Below are positions 23,655 through 36,219 of a DNA stretch of 64,000 nt, one piece after another. Positions within the stretch are counted from its first letter, which is position 1; every line of letters starts with the position of its first letter. The position numbers and the translations under genes were made by a program. Origin of the DNA: Chrysomallon squamiferum (Eukaryota; Mollusca; Gastropoda; Neomphalida; Peltospiridae); contig CM022679.1 of the NCBI GenBank assembly GCA_012295275.1, positions 24,299,002 through 24,363,001 of the forward strand, read 5' to 3'. The notes below the pieces were generated by a model. The model was not told the origin of the DNA. It ran no database searches and saw only the letters and a program-made list of their open reading frames with translations.

Positions 23655-24700
23655 TATATTGGTGTCTTCAACATTGTTACACTGATACCCATTTTTTAAA
23701 TAAATATACAAAAAAAAAAATAATAATAATGATAATGCTTAAAAGGTTTTTTATGAACAGTGAATTCTCAAATGACACTTCTAACAACTTGGCTGTGAAA
23801 ACGTTTTTAAAAAATATTTCATATTTAAATTTTTTTTTTCACTAGTATGATTTCTCTTGCATTTAAGCTTTTTTTTTTTTTTTTTTTTTAAATTTATTTA
23901 AAAAGCGGGCATTATATTATAATGTTGAAGACACACAATATATCTGCAGTCATGTTTTGTGTCACATGATAAAATGGAACCTAAGGGATCCAATCTTAAA
24001 AGTTATTTAAAAGGGGATGCTGAAATATGTTGCCTGATTAGAATAACCAAATATGACATCATTCCTTCATGTCTGAAAAAAAAGAGAGATTCAGTGGCTT
24101 ATGGCTCAAAAGAAAGAGCCTACTTGTTTGCAAAAATGTTCTGGTTATTAAGGTATGTTACAGTTAAGTGAGAAAGAGATGCAATTCTAACTCTAAGGAA
24201 AGTGATAGAAATATTTATTTAGCATCTTCCTCAAAACAAACTTCCTTGATATTTTAAATTTGTTTTAATAATAAATTTATTTAACATACTGATAAAGAGA
24301 AATAACCTGGTATTTTAAATCTATTTTAATTAAACTGATGAGATTGTGAAAAATATTTATATAATATTTTTTTCTTGTTTGATGTTTTAACTTGACTAAT
24401 AGTTCTGTTGTGTCCTACAGCAGTGGTTCTTAATCTTTTATTTATTTATTTACTTATTTATTTATTTATTTATTATTTTTTTGAGCATCCCCTTTTAAAT
24501 AACTTTTAAGATTGGATCCCTTAGGTTCCATTTTATCATGTGACACAAAACATGACTGCAAATATATTGGTGTTCTTCAACATTAATACATTGATGCCTG
24601 CTTTTTAAATAAATTAAAAAAAAAAAAAAAAACTTAAATGCATGAATTCTCAAATGACCCTTCTAACAACTCAGCTGTAAAAAACGTTTTTTTTTTAAAA
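23655..24700. repeat. Direct-inverted-direct rearrangement of one segment
   Basis: A segment with AATATATTGGTGT and AATTCTCAAATGAC appears forward at 23,655-23,840, inverted at about 23,870-24,025 and forward again at 24,483-24,700. The inverted arm around GGAACCTAAGGGATCC matches its partner at 24,483-24,556 almost perfectly. Copy B has only the forward version (about 36,405-36,600). Confidence 0.75.
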
Positions 24701-25190
24701 ATGTCAAATTAAAATTTTTTTTTTTTTAAATGTCAAATTTAAATGTTTTTTTCTTTGAAATTGTAATTATGTTAAAAAAACAAAGAAAAACAAACATTTA
24801 ACAAATTTCATATTTGAAAGGTTTTTACAAATACAAACTTTTGTGTGTCATTCAAGAAGCCCAACTTCAGAGAAGTAAATATAAAATAAAAGAATGAAAT
24901 TTTGATGACATCCCACTACAACAAACACTTGGCTCCTGAGTGTCAAACATGTTAATAATGAAATTAGATAGTGTGTGAAAATGGCAGTAAGATTGAATAA
25001 TTATTCCAAAAATAATAGGACGTATCAAGACTTATATTTTACAGATATTCATTAATCATATGAAATACTGATGTATTTCTTTTGAATTTTAATTTTTAAT
25101 CCATTTCACTCTGTAACAGTTACTGTATTCTGGTTAAAGCTCAAAATGGTTTTAACTTTTTTATAGACTAAGCAGAAACACAGAATTTGT

Positions 25191-25191
<1 letters not shown>

Positions 25192-25230
<39 letters not shown>

Positions 25231-25232
25231 TT
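25192..25232. repeat. ATTT tetranucleotide microsatellite
   Basis: About ten ATTT units in the copy A 3' flank. Similar TTTA runs lie at 7440-7463, 24,440-24,472, 40,181-40,208 and 62,048-62,080. Confidence 0.9.
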
Positions 25233-25758
25233 ATTAATGGCAGCAGCAGTACTGATCTAGTGTAACAATCCAGATTAAGCTTTTAGACCAAAATATAACC
25301 CAGTGATTTAAAATGGCTTGAACAATAGACATACTACATCAGTGTTTATATTGGCCTTGACTGAGTATACCCCACCAGTCTAGACTATAACCTGTTTTGT
25401 TTTTCCATAAATTAGTCTGTTTGAATGTCCAGCTTCCATATCATCTTTGTATTAACCACTCCAACACTGACGATCAACACTGATAGTATAATAAGACACA
25501 GCAAAAACCTCATAGTTACTGAATCATGTTGGTCAGTGAGGTCTCTCAACAGCATGTAGCACATGGGTTAAACAGTTATTTTGTCCTCACAGGTCATAGT
25601 AATGGAGAAGACTGATGACACTATTAGCACATTTCACATTTACTGAATAGTCCATAAGCAATGTCGCCTGATTAGAATAACTAAATATGGCATCATTCCT
25701 TCATGTCTGAAATAGACTGATCCAAGCTGTAAATGGTAAGATAAGTAATTCAGCTCTT

Positions 25759-25980
25759 GTGAAAAACCCACACTGTAATGCTTCCCCATCACCTATCTAT
25801 CAATGCCTTTTTGAAGTGAGGTATGGCTGCAGTCCAAACCTGCCAATTTTTCTGAATTCTGCTGACAATAGAGATGGAAATTATTTCCCAGGTTCAGCCT
25901 CTCCAGATGATCAGAAGACATCTCACACCAAACAGTTTGTTGACTCTACTGGCAATTCAACAAATTTGAAAAACTCATGA
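25759..25980 (+). pseudogene. Unassigned open frame, possibly retroelement-derived
   Basis: 73 codons with FEVRYGCSPNLP, loosely like the Pf..yG..P.LP stretch seen in retroelement integrase C-termini. A frame-broken relative lies at about 41,320-41,410. There is no flanking enzyme core, so the resemblance may be chance. Confidence 0.2.
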
Positions 25981-26109
25981 ACCATATTACAATGTTTTTC
26001 TTTTTTGATAAATCTAGTGACTGCTTATTTATACTAAACCCATGTGTACTTCATTTAGCTCATGATTTACTGGAGTTTCCATTTGATTAGTCTGTAACAG
26101 CATTTAAAT

Positions 26110-26236
26110 CAGTCTCGGGCAAACTGCGGCCCGCATGGCTTTCTGAGTGGCCTGCCTAATTGTTCCACTTACACTGTAAATTAGTACCTGCTTATTCTCA
26201 TGTGGCCTGCTTCTCAAAAAACATTGCCCATGCCTG
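26110..26236. mobile_element. hAT-type MITE, 127 bp, with perfect 8-bp target duplication
   Basis: The ends are CAGTCTCGGGCAAACT and (reverse complement) CAGGCATGGGCAATGT. It is flanked by ATTTAAAT at 26,102-26,109 and 26,237-26,244. The 8-bp duplication and CAG-type ends are typical of hAT elements. It has no coding capacity. Copy C lacks it at the matching place (about 41,540). Confidence 0.88.
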
Positions 26237-26737
26237 ATTTAAATGATTAAAATTGAGTACTGTTGTGGAGAAGGCTGTATCATCAGCAAGTGAAAATAGA
26301 TCAAAAGCTTAATACTGTATTCTTGAATATTTCATGTGTCTGAAAATGAGTCCTACAATCTGCACAGTTAACTTTTAACCCCATTTATTATTAGGGCAGG
26401 GGATCTATGTTAGGTTTCTTATTTCAATGAACACTATGTCATACATTTCTAAATATGTATCAGAAACCTAATAACACTGTCTAGTTACAATGCAAATGTC
26501 AGCATATATCACTTTGTTTATTTTCTAATTTACTATTGATATATTTATAAATGATCTTGTATTATTACTGCCGATCTTGAAAACTTTTATTTTACTTTAT
26601 TATAACCGTTATGATAACCGTTTCTGTCTGACATTTCTTTGCTTAATTTCCTATTTTTCTAATAATTATTTATGTATCTACCTGATTCAAAGTTTTCATT
26701 TAATTTCGTTCTAAAGCTAACCATAATAGATTATTTG

Positions 26738-26820
26738 ATTCCCGCAAAGAAATATATTTTGTTTCAGCTGTTTTTATGGACAGCTGAACTCCAACCGGAA
26801 TTTATTTCTTCTCATTCTTC
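26738..26820 (+). promoter_or_regulatory. Promoter-like block of IAP copy B
   Basis: CCCGCAAAGAAATATATTTT, then GTTTCAGCTGTTTTTATGGA, and a CCAACCGGAAT box in place of the CCAATCGGAAT of copy C. It lies about 330 bp before the inferred first ATG of copy B. Confidence 0.42.
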
Positions 26821-26995
26821 GGAATGACTAATAAATGACCAGAAGCCATTCGTACTGCAATAAATGCTGTTCTTAAATCGTTAATTTTAAATAGAAAGTG
26901 CTTATGAGCTTCCTGACAGTTGCTGACTGTTGATGGGTGTTTCGAAATATTCTATTCATATGTAGAACGAAGTTGTTTCCCTTGCAAATATGAAA

Positions 26996-27035
<40 letters not shown>

Positions 27036-27143
27036 GTCTATACACTATTCGTACTGCAAACGATATTGTTTTTAACTTCCTGAATGTTGCTGACGGTTCT
27101 CATCGCTGTTCGGTTAGTGACGTCGAATCACGTGAAGATTAAT

Positions 27144-27240
27144 ATGGATGGAAATCCACAATCGTCGGCGCTTTCTTTACATCCAGAGTCTGAAAAAGAA
27201 GATGTCAGAAAAAAGAATGTTGAATGTTTTGTGGAAACAG
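27144..27240 (+). CDS. IAP B first exon, remnant of the BIR3 N-terminal edge
   Basis: ATG, then SLHPESEKEDVRKKNVE, parallel to LHPQFEDEDVRKKTFE in copy A; ends in phase 1. The following intron start (ACTACCTCAGCTAACTTTAT) matches intron 1 of copy A, confirming homology. Translation without splicing stops within three codons. Confidence 0.5.
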
Positions 27241-27383
27241 GTTATTAGTAACTACCTCAGCTAACTTTATTATTATTATTATTATTATTTTGTTTTCCTG
27301 CTACTAATGTTAAATCTCTAATATGAAACTGAAAGAAGGAAAATGTTGACAATACAAACTGTAATACTTCATTCTGTTAAAGA

Positions 27384-27451
<68 letters not shown>

Positions 27452-30400
27452 CGTATAATACGTATATTACTTACTCATCAAATACTTTAAATAGTATAGG
27501 TTTAATTTGATATAAAGATGCACACACATACATACATATGTATACTTAATGTTTTTCTATTTATGGATGTATAGACAGCAAAATCCAATGATTACATGCA
27601 TGTGGATACATTACTGAAAACATAAATCAATACACATAACCAGAAATGAATACCAAGTTTTTATATGTTTACATATCCATTTTCCAAAGTTGCCAGAAGT
27701 TATTCAATCCATACTGAAATTTTAATAACTTATTAGCACTAGATCAGTCATGGGCAAACTGCAGCCTGCCTGAGTTCACAAGGAAAATAACATAATTTTA
27801 TAACATGAGTCTGTTTTATATCTACTAATATACTAAAACAAATGTAATTTTTTTTATTAAAACAGTTCCTGAAGTAAATGAAAATGAAAAAATTCTTAAA
27901 ATAAACTCGTAAAAACACAAAATCGCATAAATTAGTACCTGCATCCCATGTGAGGATGAACCATATCTCATCTGGCCTGCTTCTCTAAACAGGTTGCCCA
28001 TGCCTGCAGTAGATATTTTAGATCATTAGTACAATTCATTTTCTTATAGCTTATAATCTTTGATTACCATGTTTGTTCACAGTTGAGCAGATAGGATCAG
28101 AGGTTTACACATGCTTTCAAAACCTATCATCATTACTGTCATCTGGGCTATTTTTGCCTCATTTACAATGTCATCATCCATCATTTCTGTTCAGAATGGA
28201 ATAGGGTTGTCCAGACTGATACAGTCCTGCATGGTGCATTGTGTCAGTCCATGTGACATTAGTGTAGATAAAGCAATGTCATTTCAAAAGCAAAGTTTTA
28301 TTGCAGCCTGTATGAAATAGAGATGACTACGGCAGGAATATTTCTTTACATTTAATCAATAACCCATGTTTCTTTATTTACCAAGTATAACAATAGCATA
28401 ACCATTCCAGCACTTGAAGTTTTCAAATGCTAATTTTTCTTAAGTCAGTATAAAATGAATTTGAGAAATAGTTTTTTTTACTGCTCTACATTTGTGAAAA
28501 TATCTGTCTGAATTGTTAAAGTTTGAATTTTATTTCAAGGCTGATTTTCATTTATTTTTTATTTTATATTTTTTTTTGTTTTATCTCCTAACAAAATTCT
28601 GCACACTGATCAAGAATTCACCTGATTTATTCTAACAACTGTAATTTTCCTTCACAACTGACTATATTTTCTTATCTTTAATGACATGTGTATATATATA
28701 TATGTGCATGTGTAATTACACATATACACCTATATACATGGATTATCATGATAATGTTAGGCTAAAGAAAAGAAAAAAAGAAATATTGGTATTACTTAAG
28801 CAAAAGATAAATGAATAGACAAGAATGTTTTGTTTACTGTAATTCATATTGTGTTTATGTTGGTGTTTTACTATTCTAGTGCACACTACATTTTTTCATA
28901 ATCATCAGTAATTGCTAATTTATTTTTAATGTATTCAGATAAAGGTGTGGAGGAGTCCAGTCAGTCATCTAAATGTCAGTTGGTCAGAGAGGAAAAAGGG
29001 GAGGAGTTCACTAAGCAAACTCCTCAAATGACACAGGTATATTCATTAGTAGATTAATTTGGACTCTATTAGTGTTAGTAAATAAGTTGTTGATATTCTG
29101 TGGCATATATTTTGAATAAAACTGTTAACATATTAAAATTATCACACAACAAAATTAATAAAATGAAATGCAGTTACCTTGAGGTTGTCTCAGCAGATTT
29201 ATGTATGAAGTGCTGTCATATAATTTATTGTTTATTTATTGCATTTTCCATTTGTCAATAATCAAACAGGGATCCATGCAATGTCAGTATGTATTTAATG
29301 TGTAGAAACCAAAAAAACCACAAAAACCTGAATATTGTGGTATTATTATTATTATTATTATTATGATTCTTGTTATTTCAGGTGCCTACAGTGTCTGATG
29401 CACCTGAAGAAGGTATGAATGTTTATTAAATGGTTTTCATTCACTTCAAAATAATTCTGCATTACAGAGCTCCAGAAAAAATCCCCAACAAAAGCATAAT
29501 AACTTGTTTTTTAGATTTATTATCTGTTTTGTAGATTGAAATAGTTAAAGACACAAATGGACATCTTTGTGTGTGTGTGTAAAGAGAAAATTATGTTTCT
29601 TGGTCCATAAATAAAAAGTAATCTTGATCATTGTTACATTTCTGACAACCACAATCTTCATCATTTACTGTCACATAAATATTACTCTGTGACAGAATTA
29701 GTAATTAGTTTCATATTATTTCTGTTCTATTAATACATTTTTTTATAAATAGTTCTAGTTACAGACAGATTGTTTAATATTAAGCATCCAATGAAATTAA
29801 ATTGTTTTTAAAATTTTGTTGTGGTATACAGTAAATTACATATTTTAAATGTTTTGTTAAAGTCCATGCACAGCAGAGTAGTTTACAGCAGTCAGAGAGA
29901 ATGATTCAGAAACTTGGCAGAGAGATAGAAGAATTAAAGAAAGAACTTGAGAATCACAGAATGGTCCTAAAGATGTATGAGCAAGGACTACAAGAGGAAA
30001 ATAAACAAGTGTTCACTAATATTCAAGGTTTGAAATATTTTATGATTTCATTATTAGTTATGTCGGAAACTAAAGATTTTATTTAATTTTGGATTTAAAA
30101 TTATTCTTACAATCTCAACTACTTACTACTATGGTTTAGACCATATATAGTGATTTATATCACAGCATTTAGTTGTGTCTGCAAAGTGAAGGTCAATGTT
30201 GCTAACTAAGACGTAGTAACACCCTCTGCCCTTAAACTGAGTTTCATGATGCTCATGTCTATGCATTTTCTAAATCTACTCTTACTATGGATTAAATCAT
30301 ATATAGTTATTTATTCCATAGCACTGAGTTCTCTCTGTAGGTAGGAACAAAATGGTTTATAAATTGCATTGATATATCCATCCCTGATAGTCAAGACCTG

Positions 30401-33400
30401 CATTGTTAAATATATTTTCATTAAACAGATATAAGGTTATGTTATATAACAAACACCATATTTCCAAAATAAATTGCATTATATATAAATTTAAAATAGA
30501 AATATTACTAAAACTATAATCGAAACACATAACCAGAAATGAATACCAAGTTTATTTATTTTTGGATATCCAGAATTGCCAGAAGGTATTCAATGTATAG
30601 TACAAGTAGATGTACAGTACAAATATTTAAAATCACATACACAAATAAACTGTTTTAAATCACAAAAATTTAAAATCATTTTAGGAAATACCATTATCAG
30701 AAAAGTTAGTGATGAAAGACTTTTTGCCTGGTTTTTTGAAGAAATTATCTTTGATTACTATGTTTTAATTCCATGTAAATTTATTAACATTTTCCAAAAT
30801 TGTTCACAATTCAGCAGATGGATTCTTAGGTTTACACATGCTTGCAAAATCTGTACTGTCATCTTTTGTCATCTGGACCATTTTTACCTGATTTACAAAG
30901 TCTTCATCCATCATTTCTGTTCAGAATGGAATATGGTTGTCCAGATATTGTCCTGCATAGTGCCTTTTGTCAATCCATGTGACATCAGTGTGGATAAAGG
31001 AATGTCATTGTTGGAACTGACTTCCAACCCAGCATAGTGAAGGCAAAGTTTTGTTGCAGCCTGTATGAAATAGACAAAGCCATAAGTTTGATAAGGCATT
31101 GTTTTGTATTTACCAAATCAGTATTATGGGTCTATAAAATGACTTTGAGAAACAGTGATTTTGACTTCTCAACATTTAAATGTTCAAATGTCGTCATTAC
31201 TGACTTATTTAGGAGCTCAGCTGAAATCAGATTTTCATTTCTGTAGATTCATGTCAGAAAATCAAAGTGAATTATTTAGGTTTGAATTTTATTTCATAGA
31301 TGATTTTTATTTTTTATTTATAATCTTGCTGTGTTTTGAACACTAATCATTCTAACAACTGTAATTTTCCTTTGCAGCTTTAAATAGCTGACTTATATTT
31401 TCTTATCTTTAATGGTGTTTGTCTACATATATACATATATAATTATACATGTACATATATGTGTTTGTAATAATGATAATGTTAATGTAAGCGAAAGAAA
31501 AAAGAAAAGTAAAAAACTGAATTTATTTAGAAGCAAAAGATAAATGAGTTGACAAGAATGTTTTGTTTACTGTAATTCATATTATGTTTGGTGTTTTACT
31601 ATTCTAGTGCACACTACATTTTTTCATAATCATCGGTAATTACTAATTTATTTTTTATGTTCAGATAACCATGTTTCTGATGGGGAGCAATCCCTTCGCT
31701 CAGGTAGATCTCGGTTTGTCAGAGAGAAAAAAGGAGAGGTATATTTATTAGTAAATAAATTTTGACTCTGTTACTTTTAGTAAACAAGTTGTTGATGTTC
31801 TGAAGCAGATATTTTGAATAAAATTGGTAACAACATATTAAAATCATCAAATTTTACACAATAAAAAGAATAAAATATAATTAACCAGAGGTCAACTCAG
31901 CATGTGAAAGTGTTATATAATTTATCATTTATTTATTGCATTTTCCATTTGCCAGTAATTAAACAGTGAATATTCAATATGTATTTAACACACAGAAACC
32001 CCCAAAAAACATGAATATTGCATGAACATGAATTATTATTATTATGATTCTTGTTATTTCAGATGCCTGCGGTGTCTAATCCACATGAAGAAGGTATGAA
32101 TGTTTATTAGTTGGTTTTCATTCACTTCTAAATAAATTTGCATTACAAAGCTCCAGAAAAAATCACAAACAAAAGCATAATGACTTGTTTTTTAGATTTA
32201 TTATCTGTTTTGTAGATTGAAATAGTTAAAGACACAAATTGACGTGTGTCCAGTGATGTATATAAATCACATACAACAACAGCAATTTTTCCTTTATTAA
32301 TAGTGAAATGCCTGTTCTGCATAAATTTCTAAATCTGTTTCTAATAATAGTATTATAAATTTCTAAATCTGTTTCTAATATGGTATTATTAATACTTTTT
32401 TATCAATAGTTTGTGTTACTGACTGGTTGTCTAATAAGAACAATCCTATGAAATTAAGTTTTTATATAAATTATAAGGTCTACAGTAAATAATATGTTAC
32501 AGTTGTACAGTAATATGTACATTTTTAATTAGTTGTTTTATTTAAGGTGGTGTGTATCGAGGAAACGAGGATAAAGATCTTAGAAAGAAGAATGGTGCAC
32601 AGCAGAGTACTTTACTGCAACCACAGAGAAAGGATGGAGAATGGGAGAGAAAATGTCGAGAGTTGGAGAGAAAATGTCAAGAGTTGGAGAGAAAATATCG
32701 AGAGTTGGAGAGAAAATATCAAGATGACTTGATGTTGATTGAGGAACAGAGAGTGGAAATAGATAGCCAGGTCCACAAGCAAGAGATGTACAAGCAAAAA
32801 CAAACGGAGATAGAACAAAAACTATCAATGCAAATTCTAAGTAACATGACTGAGATAACACGTCTAGAAAATCAGCTACAGAGAAAGGTTAGAGAACAGC
32901 TGAGTGAGAGAGAAGAGTTACAGAGAAAGGATACGGTCATACGTAGTCTTTGCCAGGAGATTAAGATAAAAGAACAACAACTAAATCAGAGAGATCAGTT
33001 AATAAAGGAGAAAGAGCAGTCAATACGGGAGAGAGATCAGTTAATACAGGAGAAACAGAGGTCAATACGAGAAAGAGATCAATTAATACAGGAGAGAGAT
33101 CAGTTCATACAGGAGAAAGAGCAGTTAATACAGGAGAAAGAGCAGTTAATACAGGAGAGAGATCAGTTAACCCAGGAGAGACAGCAACACATATTCAGTG
33201 CCATTGATTGGATATGTTATCTAGATCAGCAGCTGAACAACAAACAGCAGATTCTAGATAACATGACTGAGATGATCAGACGTCTAGCACATGAGCTAGA
33301 AAGACTGGGACGAGATCCTCAAGGTTTGAAATATTTAATTATTTGATTATTAGTTATGCAAAGAAAAGAATCAGTCATAAAAATGTCTAAATTATATATT

Positions 33401-33923
33401 TACTAAATTATACTGAAGGCAATTTTAACACAAAAGAACATTATTAGTTTTGTATTAACAGAAACTTTTTAAATGGACTGAATTTATTGGTAAATATTAA
33501 AATTAATCGTTTTAATATTCAGAAGAAGAAACATACCTCTCATATTATATATTGATAGTAAAATACTGAATAAAAATAGTAAATTTATTATGCTTTTTAC
33601 TCTTTTTTAAAACCATAAACTATTTATAAAGTTATTCTTACAAACTTTTATCTCCTTCTTCTATTATTTTATTTATTTATGGTATAAAAATAATAATAAT
33701 GTTTCTGTTTTCAGATATACCAGATGACAACTCAGATGATGGTTCTTCAACACCTCCAGGTGTGTCTAGATGTAAAGTTTGTAGGTCAGAAGATGTAAAT
33801 GTTGTATTCAAACCGTGTCAACATGCTTGTTGTGGAGCCCAGTGTGCACCTCAGTTTGTAAATGAAAGATGTCCAGTCTGTCGAGAAATTGTAGAGGAGT
33901 TTGAGACTGTCTTCATATCATAA
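27144..33923 (+). CDS. IAP copy B: BIR-less, coiled-coil RING protein (inferred 8-exon gene)
   Basis: Exons 27144-27240, 28939-29036, 29382-29412, 29863-30027, 31665-31738, 32063-32093, 32547-33323 and 33715-33923 have matching phases throughout and sum to 494 codons with no internal stop. Exon 1 keeps only the HP.sE.EDVRKK edge of BIR3. The two BIR3-tail exons keep REEKGEEF and VREKKGE but have no CxxC or His ligands, so no BIR fold is expected. A short coil (residues 76-130) and a long coil (166-424) precede a complete RING (about 444-481). The UBA exon is missing. It may act as an E3 or as a dominant partner pairing through its coil and RING. The exon chain is inferred from phases, not transcripts; the 5' end (donor ACAG|GTTATT) is the weakest link. 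Confidence 0.6.
27386..27450. repeat. AT dinucleotide microsatellite
   Basis: About 65 bp of pure AT in intron 1 of copy B. Confidence 0.95.
27745..28006. mobile_element. hAT-type MITE, 262 bp, second family member
   Basis: The ends CAGTCATGGGCAAACTGC and (reverse complement) CAGGCATGGGCAACCTG match the 26,110 element. It is flanked by CACTAGAT (27,737-27,744) and CAGTAGAT (28,007-28,014), a 7 of 8 target duplication. It is inserted into the repeated intron module of copy B; related modules near 47,050 and 48,300 lack it, so the insertion is younger than the module duplication. Confidence 0.85.
28939..29036 (+). CDS. IAP B module 1: degenerate BIR3-tail exon
   Basis: Encodes DKGVEESSQSSKCQLVREEK and GEEFTKQTPQMTQ. 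Its 3' half parallels CQFVRQKKGVEF of copy A exon 2. The zinc-binding middle is gone, and the acceptor is a TTCAG that lies inside the exon in copy A. Confidence 0.65.
29382..29412 (+). CDS. IAP B module 1 microexon
   Basis: 31 nt, VPTVSDAPEE plus one base; same acceptor (TTATTTCAG) and donor (GAAG|GTATGA) as the other microexons. Confidence 0.65.
29863..30027 (+). CDS. IAP B module 1 short coiled-coil exon
   Basis: 165 nt, phase 1-1, encoding REIEELKKELENHRMVLKMY and neighbours. It ends at CAAG|GTTTGA, the same unusual donor as the large coil exons. Confidence 0.6.
31665..31738 (+). CDS. IAP B module 2: shortened BIR3-tail exon
   Basis: 74 nt, DNHVSDGEQSLRSG then FVREKKGE, ending GAG|GTATAT in phase 0. 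It lacks the EF..Q half seen in module 1. Confidence 0.6.
32063..32093 (+). CDS. IAP B module 2 microexon
   Basis: 31 nt, MPAVSNPHEE plus one base. Phases let it join either a UBA-type or a coil-type exon. Confidence 0.62.
32547..33323 (+). CDS. IAP B large coiled-coil exon
   Basis: 777 nt, phase 1-1, after acceptor TTTATTTAAG. It holds four 21-bp units (ERKCREL/ERKYREL type) near 32,650-32,720, then a long RDQLIQE/KEQLIQE array near 32,985-33,185, and the conserved end NMTEMIRRLAHELERLGRD. It is 204 nt longer than the copy A exon. Confidence 0.85.
33715..33923 (+). CDS. IAP B RING exon
   Basis: 209 nt, nearly identical to copy A at its start. It has CKVCRSEDVNVVFKPCQH, CCGAQC and CPVCR, ending TVFIS and TAA. 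All RING ligands are present, so the purifying signal appears to be on the RING rather than on the BIRs. Confidence 0.9.
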
Positions 33924-35484
33924 ATATTATCTAAATATCTGAGATATATCATATTAATATCATTTATATGAAGACTGTATTGTTTGAACAATAACATCAT
34001 TATAGACTTATGTATATAGTTGTTACATATAACATTATTTTTAATATTATATCATACATATTATCACTGGTTTGATATTCTTATGATACATCTTGTCATA
34101 AATGGATCACATATGGTTAAATATCACATTACATTTCAATAAAAAAAAATACCAACTTTTTCATTTTGTGCAGACATATGAACTGTTTTGGTGCCACTGA
34201 ATCTAGAGTAATAATGTTGTCATCAGACATTTAAAAAATGTGCTATAGTGAGATGTGTAAAACAATTTATTTGTAAAGACATTTGACTTTTTCTTTGTTC
34301 ATATTTATACATATATATATATAGCTATGAATGATGGCACACATATGATACATACATACATAATAAAGACATAGAACACACCACCACCCACAATCAGTGC
34401 TTATATACCTGTAAAACATGTCAATTACTAGAAGAAAAAAATATTTCTTCCTATGTTTGATAAAAATCCAATATTCTTTCAAGCACTTTGCAGTTTTTGT
34501 ATTTAGTCATTTCTAAATACATTACAATGTATTTCAATCAGAATTCAAAGTATTCAATTCGTTTAATAGGGTGGCATTTGTTTACTATTATTATTTACTA
34601 ATAAGTGGCACTAACTTTAACATAGAGCATTAAAAAAAACAAAAAAAATTATGTTTGTGTATATATATTTAGATATATTATATAAACAGTTTATTACAAT
34701 ATGATTTTATTCTACAGTTTCAGTAACAATAACATTAAAATGATTCACAGCTGGTATCCAATTAAATTATCTTAAGTAATAGAACCAAATTATTTTCTTC
34801 CTATAAGTAACAGTAGCAGTAAGTTGATTAGAATTAAAATTAAGCTATATATTAAGATTAACCAGAAATCATGGAAACAAAATTATTTTTATATTAAATT
34901 TCTTGCAAGATAAGAAAACAAAACCACATGTCAAATTTTATGACATTTTTTTTATTATATATCATTCATATGAAATAAATTTAAATAAGAATGTGAACAA
35001 CAGGGTAGAGAAATTTACATTTTAATCACTGAATTGCTATTCTCAGATTAATTAAAAGGCAGCTGCGATATTTTTTCCCAATATTTCACATTTGCTGTAT
35101 TAAAACATTATAGAAAAGTTTATCTTTTTTCTTCTTTTAACTTGTAACACTGTTAATGTCAATAAAGTTCAATTTCATTTTTATTTAAAGTTAACTTTTA
35201 TATATTAAACCATGCAATAAACAACTATAAATGTTATTTTCAAAAGAATCATATACAAATTTAATAAATATATAAATATGTTTTTATTTTACATTTTATT
35301 CACATTTGTAATTTGTTTTTAAATTATTCCTGGAATCTAGTTTATATGCTATGTTTATAAGATTTTAATGGAACTTTTATCTATTTATTTTTAAGAATAA
35401 TAATATAAAATTTATATACCATTCATTTTCAAAATCTTTTAAACGCTAAGATTTTAAAACCATGTTTGTGCATTTATTTTACAG
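33924..35484. other. Copy B 3' flank
   Basis: AT-rich, no exon seen. It contains the GGTGCCACTGAATCTAGAGT block that recurs near 59,161 after copy C and loosely after copy A. Confidence 0.55.
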
Positions 35485-35540
35485 ATGTTCATTGTGGAAA
35501 TATTTTTTATAATGGAAAGAAATTATACTTATCTGTTGAT
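35485..35540 (+). CDS. Candidate alternative terminal exon of copy B, or 3'UTR exon
   Basis: After TTTTACAG the phase-1 frame reads DVHCGNIFYNGKKLYLSVD and stops. The poly(A) signal AATAAA is at 35,716. Much shorter than the copy A version. Confidence 0.25.
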
Positions 35541-35715
35541 TAATCAAGTTCTTTTTTTGAAATTATTAAATTACAAATAGCAGATGTTATAAAATGTATA
35601 TTTCTGTTCTTAAAATCATGTCCAAGATTATCTATGCATTCCGAAAATACAAGTTTTAGATCTCTGTTTTGTTATCCTTTGACTGTTTTCTACTGTTTAC
35701 CACTGTTTTCCACTA

Positions 35716-35721
35716 AATAAA
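35716..35721 (+). terminator. Poly(A) signal AATAAA of unit B
   Basis: AATAAACTATTTAAT, the same context as at 23,401 and 63,286. Confidence 0.48.
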
Positions 35722-36219
35722 CTATTTAATTTTTTTCTGTTATCTGTTTTTATTTTGTTTTTTTCCTGATTTTGTTTCAGAAGTTATGATCATGTATAAC
35801 TAAACTCCAGATTGTTGTAAATGAATGTCAGTAAATTAATAATTAATATCTCAAGTCATTTGTAATATGAGATTAAGAGACTATAATTAATATACAAATC
35901 TGTGTGGTGTGAAAAAGAAAGTGGTTATAAAACCAACATCAGGAGACATGCTATAATTCTACCATGAAGCAGCAGTTATCTCGCGGTAAGTATAAATGGT
36001 TCTAGATCAATGTCACAGGAATAAAAACAGAAGAGAGATTCAGTGACTTATGTCTCATAAGAAAGATTCTCCTCTAGCAAAAGTTTCATCTTTATTAAGT
36101 AGTTGCAGTTAACTGGAAACTGATAGAAATATTTATTTAACATTTTACTAAAAAGAAACTTCCTTGATATTTTGAATCTATTTTCATAATAAATTTATTT
36201 AACATATAAGAGAAATCAC

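Noticed and set aside
28111-28320. Cys/Ser-rich frame repeated at 30,900 and 55,030 (CDISVDKAMSFQKQ)
   Set aside because: It lies in the intron part of the repeated module, differs by frameshifts between copies and has no splice context; conserved only because the module was duplicated.
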